From a virus, in IMG/VR virus record IMGVR_UViG_3300025168_000541, positions 1 to 26,894 of that record: DNA of 26,894 nucleotides. One strand, given 5' to 3'. Position 1 is the first letter of the stretch. Every line of letters starts with the position of its first letter. This document shows, in pieces, positions 22,587-26,894 of this stretch. A program made the position numbers and the translations under genes. A model generated the notes under the pieces. It was not told where the DNA came from. It saw nothing but the letters and a program-made list of their open reading frames with translations, and did not search any database.

Positions 22587-23753
22587 CTAAGCAATATAAT
22601 ACTTTCCAGAATAAGACACCATTAATTTGTTCAATGCAACATATCTCACTGCATCAATTCCATGATTCCAATTGTCAACAGGCTTGTTTGTGATCTGGTT
22701 ATTTTTGTCTTTTATCCATTTGTAATTTCTAAACTCTTTTATCAAATTTACACTTCTTTTTGTCAAGTTTATTTTGTGCCTTTTCAATATATCAATGCCA
22801 ATTCTGATTGAATCATGTCCCTTTTTTGTTGCTTTTATATTGATGCCACCCATTAGAAAGATTTCATGAATTGACTTTGGTTCACTACTATCTGCAAATA
22901 TTTCTGTTGTTTTTGTGATTCCAAGTTCTTTGATTCTGATTGCAATGTCTTGATTTGTCAACCCCCTTTTATATATAAGTTCATCAATGTATATATCCAT
23001 ATCATGCTTGTAAACTCTGCACAGAGATGTTGGGTCTGCAGTAAAACCCCAATCAAGACCACACGCAATCTCTTTTGCGTTTTCTGGTATTTCATCAATG
23101 ATGTTGAATTTTGGAAAGATGGTTTCTGTTGATATGCCCCTTTGACCTTGTGCAAACACTCTGAACATATTTTCATCAATATCTTTCAACCTTTCAATTT
23201 CATCAATTGTGGATTGTTCAAGGAATGGGTTGTCTTTATATGTTGAAATATGAAAGTCCACATCATCTCTGTCTGCATCAATTAGGTGTGTATATAGCCA
23301 ATGATATTCTTCTGATGGATTAAAGTCAATGATGATTTTGAATGTGGTTCTCAAACTCATTTGAATGAATGATTCAAGGTCAAATTCATTGCACTCATTA
23401 AGAAACAGAACACTTCTTTTTCTACCTCTGATTTTCATACTGTCATCAACACTCAAGAATTCAAAATTATTTCCAAATAAATGATATAAATGATTAGTTT
23501 TGTTGTGATATTTTTCATCATACAAGTTTTCTGTTTTGAGTATTTCAAAGAAATCACGCATAGATGTTGACCTCAAACTTGGAAATGTTTGTCTTGCAAT
23601 GGTTATATATAAACCTTTGCCTTTGTTTTTATATGCAAACTCAATCAATGCAAGTAATATGGAATAAGTCTTTCCAGACCTTGTTCCACCTTGCAATATG
23701 CAAATGCGCTTGGTTGAATTTTTTACATCATAGTATGGTTTCGCTTGTTTCAT
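22587..23753 (-). CDS. terL: Terminase large subunit
   Basis: A PBSX-type (Terminase_3-like) large terminase of 388 residues. With Met1 as the ATG at 23753, the ATPase shows GGTRSGKT (Walker A, about 22-29), VLFLNECNE (Walker B and catalytic Glu, about 115-123) and the coupling motif IIDFNPS (about 141-147). The nuclease shows GLDWG (Asp near 234), IFADSSEP (Asp near 288) and NHGIDAVRY (Asp near 367). All motifs are present, so both packaging activities look intact. ATG 23753 is preferred over TTG 23759. It overlaps the small terminase gene by 26 bases. Confidence 0.93.
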   Translation of the reverse strand: MKQAKPYYDVKNSTKRICILQGGTRSGKTYSILLALIEFAYKNKGKGLYITIARQTFPSLRSTSMRDFFEILKTENLYDEKYHNKTNHLYHLFGNNFEFLSVDDSMKIRGRKRSVLFLNECNEFDLESFIQMSLRTTFKIIIDFNPSEEYHWLYTHLIDADRDDVDFHISTYKDNPFLEQSTIDEIERLKDIDENMFRVFAQGQRGISTETIFPKFNIIDEIPENAKEIACGLDWGFTADPTSLCRVYKHDMDIYIDELIYKRGLTNQDIAIRIKELGITKTTEIFADSSEPKSIHEIFLMGGINIKATKKGHDSIRIGIDILKRHKINLTKRSVNLIKEFRNYKWIKDKNNQITNKPVDNWNHGIDAVRYVALNKLMVSYSGKYYIA

Positions 23754-24099
23754 CTTCAATTATATCATCATAATCTTGTTCATTGTTTTCTTCATTGAGC
23801 CATGATGGTGCATTTGCACTCACATTGACATTCTGTTCTGGCAATCCATCAATTCGGTCAAGTATCTCTTTGATTGCTTTGAGTTTGTCATTGTTGTTTG
23901 AATCATTACTGAACGCAATTTTTATCAACATTTTTGCAAGTGGTGAACCAAAATCACCAATTCCACCCATGTTTGTGTCTTGTGTTGACAATAGTTCTTT
24001 CAATACTGTTGCAACATTTCGCACTCCTTTTGGTCTACCTCTTTTTTCTGGTTGATTAGTTGAACTAAATTGTGTTGATTTGTTTGGAAATTTATTCAT
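23728..24099 (-). CDS. terS: Terminase small subunit (DUF5681-like)
   Basis: A 123-residue protein with a GRPKGVRNVATVLKELL motif at the N-terminus and DKLKAIKEILDRIDGLPEQ in the middle. The GRPKG motif followed by the helix-rich domain matches the small terminase/DUF5681 group, which recognises packaging sites and recruits the large subunit. The C-terminus is acidic (NEQDYDDIIEDETS). It overlaps the upstream methyltransferase by four bases (ATGA) and the large terminase gene by 26. Confidence 0.75.
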   Translation of the reverse strand: MNKFPNKSTQFSSTNQPEKRGRPKGVRNVATVLKELLSTQDTNMGGIGDFGSPLAKMLIKIAFSNDSNNNDKLKAIKEILDRIDGLPEQNVNVSANAPSWLNEENNEQDYDDIIEDETSETIL

Positions 24100-24827
24100 A
24101 ATAAATTCTTTATTCTTTGTTCTGCTATTTTAAAATAGTCTTTATCTAATTCAATACCTATGAAATTTCTATTAGTATTGCAACAAGCAACACCCGTCGT
24201 TCCACTACCCATTGTAAAGTCTAAGACTATTTCATTTTCATTTGTGTAGGTTTTAATAAGATACTCCATTAATTTAACAGGTTTTTGTGTAGGGTGAGTG
24301 TTTTTACTATCTTTTTTAAATACTTGGATAGACTTGGGATAAAATCCTTTATGCTCTTTATTTAATGCTTTGGAATTCCAACTGTTTAAGTTTTCAGATT
24401 TAGTAGGTGTTCCGCTTTTGTGTTTAATATGAGTATCAGTTTTAATGGGATAATAAGGAACAGAACCTCTTTTATTATTAGTAATTCCACCCGTTGAAAA
24501 TATAGAAATAATTTCGTGTGATTTCATTGGAGCGTAATTGGCTTGAGCAAAATTATACCCTCTTGTCTTATCCCATATCCAATCATACTTAAACATTTTA
24601 ATATTGCTCATTCGTAAAGCACTACTAAAAGGCTCACTACCAAATAAAACTATTGCTCCATTATCTTTTATTATTCTGTTTAATTGTTCCCACATTAAAT
24701 CAAAGTCAATTACGCTGTCCCATTTACAAGCGGTTGTTCCGTATGGGGGGTCTGTAATAATTGCATCAATACTTTTGTCTGGTATCAATTTCATTATCTT
24801 CAAACAATTTCCGTTGTATAGTTTCAT
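24096..24827 (-). CDS. DNA adenine/cytosine-N4 methyltransferase (beta class)
   Basis: A 243-residue amino-methyltransferase. The catalytic DPPYG is at 26-30 and the SAM-binding FTMGSG is at 204-209, near the C-terminus; this order (DPPY first) is the beta class. The target domain between them (about 85-185) has KTDTHIKHKSGTPTKSENLNS. It should add N6-methyladenine or N4-methylcytosine to a short DNA motif, either to escape host restriction or to mark its own DNA. Alanine codons are mixed (GCA 4, GCT 5, GCC 1 by hand count), unlike the mostly-GCA capsid gene. It ends in an ATGA overlap with the small terminase. Confidence 0.88.
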   Translation of the reverse strand: MKLYNGNCLKIMKLIPDKSIDAIITDPPYGTTACKWDSVIDFDLMWEQLNRIIKDNGAIVLFGSEPFSSALRMSNIKMFKYDWIWDKTRGYNFAQANYAPMKSHEIISIFSTGGITNNKRGSVPYYPIKTDTHIKHKSGTPTKSENLNSWNSKALNKEHKGFYPKSIQVFKKDSKNTHPTQKPVKLMEYLIKTYTNENEIVLDFTMGSGTTGVACCNTNRNFIGIELDKDYFKIAEQRIKNLL

Positions 24828-24839
24828 TTTGTTCCGTTT

Positions 24840-25562
24840 TTATACCGATTTTTTTATTTTATTATTTATTAATTCACAGAATTTTTGGCTTATTTCTGAA
24901 CCTATATAGTTTCTATTAGTCTTTATACACGCAAATGCAGTTGTGCCCGATCCCATATATGGATCAAAAATAATATCATTTTCGTTTGTGCAAGATAATA
25001 TGCAATTTAAAGGAATTTCAATTGGAAAGGGTGCTGAAAATTTATTTTTTCTATCAGGAGGAATTTCCCAAATACACTTATTGAATATTGCTTTTTTTCT
25101 ATCAAATTTAACTCTGCTTTTATTTGTTTTTTGAATCCAATATATATACTCTATAATTGGAAAAAAATAACTTTTATCTAATTTAGGTGTGTTTTTTCTG
25201 TTCCAAACTATAGTCTGTTTCACTGGAAAGTCATATATATATAATGGGTTTATTTCTTGGTGCAATTTTTGTATTGGTTGATGGTTGTAAAACAATGAAC
25301 CTGTAGGTTTTAAAATTCTTAAACATTCTTTTATAATTTTTTTTTGATTATTAATATAATCAATAGGTTCTAAACAATCAATAAATGTATCGTATTCAAT
25401 TCTCCTTGATTTAGTTTTAAATCCATTATTAATATTTCTATTACTTGACCAATAACCCTTATTGTATGGTGGACTTGTAACGATTAAATCAATATAATTA
25501 TCTGGTATTTTTGACATTGTTTTTAAACAATCTTCATTATATATATTATTTAATTTTATCAT
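24840..25562 (-). CDS. DNA amino-methyltransferase, SPPY type
   Basis: A 240-residue methyltransferase of the same beta-class layout, with TSPPYN (29-34) and FDPYMGSGTT near the C-terminus (199-208). SPPY in place of DPPY is common in N4-cytosine and some N6-adenine enzymes. The centre (QTIVWNRKNTPKLDKSYFFP) likely forms the target recognition part. The gene has conserved positions with the neighbouring 24096-24827 enzyme (for example TNRNYIG versus TNRNFIG) but overall divergence is high, so they probably recognise different sites. Confidence 0.85.
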   Translation of the reverse strand: MIKLNNIYNEDCLKTMSKIPDNYIDLIVTSPPYNKGYWSSNRNINNGFKTKSRRIEYDTFIDCLEPIDYINNQKKIIKECLRILKPTGSLFYNHQPIQKLHQEINPLYIYDFPVKQTIVWNRKNTPKLDKSYFFPIIEYIYWIQKTNKSRVKFDRKKAIFNKCIWEIPPDRKNKFSAPFPIEIPLNCILSCTNENDIIFDPYMGSGTTAFACIKTNRNYIGSEISQKFCELINNKIKKSV

Positions 25563-25575
25563 ATAAATTTTTTAA

Positions 25576-26894
25576 TCATAATTTAGTTGCTTTTTGTCCT
25601 GTAAACTGTTCCCATCTTTCTATAATTACATCACAATACTTTGTATTTAATTCCATTCCATAACATACTCTATTAGTTTTTTCACAAGCTATTAATGTTG
25701 AACCACTACCTAAAAATGGCTCCATTACTTTTTTCTTGCTACTTGTTTTAATTATTCGTTCCATCATTTCTACTGGTTTTGGTGTAGCATGGTTGTGTCT
25801 TTCATTTCCTGTTACTCTTTTATAATTCCAGACATCAGTCATATTATCGTGCGTATTGTTAAAATATGCTTTTGTATTGTAAAATGCTTTTTTTAATTCT
25901 TGGTAGTCTTTTTTAAAAGCATCTATATTATTTTCTTTGCAATAAAATTTCCAAGAATTATATACTTCTTTTGTGGGCATTTGCCATTGTGATTTATCAA
26001 ACCAATGACAACCACTGTTTTCACTATGTCCTGCAATTTTTTTTAATTCTTTAATTGTTAATTTAGATTTATTTTTTTCTTCTTTTAAATAATTAAGCAT
26101 AAAGTCCCACCCTTGCCAATAATTATCTGCATTATTATTAAATTCTTGTTCACCTATCATAAAAAACAAACATCTTTCTGATTGTGTAAAACTTCTATCT
26201 TGATCAAAAGTTGCACCGCAAACCCTTAATGTTGGGTTTCCTTCGTGCTGTTTATCCCACACTATCACATTTCTATATGATAACCTTTCTGTGTTTTTTA
26301 AAAGTGTAAACCATAATCTCCACAAGTCCTCAGCATTGCCCCAAATATAGCAAGAGCCATTATCATCTAAATAAGGTCTAAAAGTTTTAAACCATTCTAG
26401 TTGAAAAGTGTCTAATTTTTCCTTATATAAATTGTCATTTAATACACCATCTTTTTCTTTGCCCATTCCATAAGGGGGATCTGCGTGTAATAATTCTGCC
26501 TTTTCTCCATTCATTAGTTTTTCAACATCACTTTCTTTTGTGCTATCTCCACACATTAATCTGTGCTTTCCTAATTGCCAAACATCTCCAAGTTTTACTC
26601 TGCTTTCTTTAATTTCTGGTATCTGGTCATCTTCAATGTTCCCTCCAATTTTATCAATATTAATGTCAAGATCAATGTGTTTGAAACCCCAGTCAACCAA
26701 TGAATCCACATCAAAGAAATTTGCAAGTAAATCCATATCAAATTCACCACCAGACTTGTTCAATCGGATATTCAATTCCATTTCTTTCTCTTTGCTTAAA
26801 TCAAGAACCACACAAGGAATGTTGTCTGTTTCCATCTCTTGCAATATCTTAAACCTTTGATGACCACCAATGATTGTGTTTCCAGTTTTTGAAT
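25576..26894 (-). CDS. ParB-methyltransferase fusion (5' part outside window)
   Basis: The frame is open past position 26844 to the edge, where it reads KTGNTIIGGHQRFKILQEME, the GxxRxxA-like ParB/Srx motif (here GGHQR), so the gene starts outside the window. After the ParB-like part (to about 26580 in coordinates) comes an N6-adenine-type methyltransferase with HADPPYG near 26470 and EPFLGSGST near 25710. Between them is a long insertion with GCHWFDKSQWQMPTKEVY that may be the target recognition domain. Such ParB-methylase fusions are frequent in phages and mobile elements; the ParB part may bind or cleave DNA. Only 439 residues are visible here. Confidence 0.85.
   Translation of the reverse strand, partial: SKTGNTIIGGHQRFKILQEMETDNIPCVVLDLSKEKEMELNIRLNKSGGEFDMDLLANFFDVDSLVDWGFKHIDLDINIDKIGGNIEDDQIPEIKESRVKLGDVWQLGKHRLMCGDSTKESDVEKLMNGEKAELLHADPPYGMGKEKDGVLNDNLYKEKLDTFQLEWFKTFRPYLDDNGSCYIWGNAEDLWRLWFTLLKNTERLSYRNVIVWDKQHEGNPTLRVCGATFDQDRSFTQSERCLFFMIGEQEFNNNADNYWQGWDFMLNYLKEEKNKSKLTIKELKKIAGHSENSGCHWFDKSQWQMPTKEVYNSWKFYCKENNIDAFKKDYQELKKAFYNTKAYFNNTHDNMTDVWNYKRVTGNERHNHATPKPVEMMERIIKTSSKKKVMEPFLGSGSTLIACEKTNRVCYGMELNTKYCDVIIERWEQFTGQKATKL

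Noticed and set aside
26842-26844. Start of the ParB-methyltransferase at TTG 26844
   Set aside because: The frame upstream stays open and encodes the clear ParB-like NTIIGGHQRFK motif, so the gene is truncated by the window edge.
1-26894. CRISPR arrays, tRNA genes, insertion sequences, integrase or recognisable defence operons
   Set aside because: No regularly spaced repeats, cloverleaf-like sequences, transposase motifs or tyrosine/serine recombinase motifs were found on reading both strands, although a covariance-model search was not possible.

Overview
The window is a contiguous stretch of an AT-rich tailed-phage genome in which every gene I can support lies on the minus strand, so transcription runs from position 26894 towards 1. 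Many genes overlap by 1-14 bases, often as ATGA, GTGA or TAATG junctions. The families point to a Bacteroidota host, most likely Flavobacteriia: a DUF3127-type OB-fold protein ending in LPF, a Lin1244/DUF4373-type replication protein, a DUF6712-type connector, a portal with a Bacteroidota-type C-terminal extension, weak or absent Shine-Dalgarno sequences, and a candidate TTG/TAnnTTTG-like promoter. A terminase, portal, HK97-type capsid genes, tape measure protein and tail chaperone pair with no sheath gene suggest siphovirus morphology. No integrase or excisionase is visible, and there are no tRNAs or CRISPR arrays.

In the direction of transcription the layout is as follows. (1) 26894-24096: three DNA methyltransferases, the first a ParB-methylase fusion cut by the window edge. 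(2) 24099-22587: small and large terminase. (3) 22556-13643: tail module, starting with a tail-assembly-chaperone-like gene that carries a ten-T slippery run and a -1 frame extension, then tail completion proteins, two large baseplate-type proteins, unknown virion proteins and a short tape measure protein. (4) 13603-10379: XkdF-like prohead protease, acidic scaffold-like protein, major capsid protein and a tail-tube-like protein, with two hairpins around the last gene. (5) 10276-6092: two tiny genes, a structural protein, the portal, a connector and a fibre-like protein. (6) 6092-5072: a 58-residue one-membrane-span protein, an M15 peptidase endolysin and a three-span-type holin, then a metallophosphoesterase (5075-4299). 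(7) 4189-1: early or replication block with small unknown proteins, a Cro-like regulator, a possible recombination protein, an SSB-like protein, a DnaD/Lin1244-like replication protein, a VRR-NUC nuclease, a sigma-like regulator and the start of a small CxC protein.

The most notable points are: the unannotated -1 frameshift fusion at 22041-22050, supported by a long open -1 frame that has no good start of its own; a 15-base motif repeated exactly just upstream of three genes at module boundaries; three small genes (3673-3813, 3816-3983, 5916-6092) that are easy to miss; an unusual order in which tail genes follow the terminase and the portal follows the capsid; a compact regulatory region at 2078-2155; and methyltransferases whose alanine codon choice differs from the virion genes. 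I see no clear evidence for an entirely new defence or enzymatic system. All family names come from reading motifs by eye, not from database searches.
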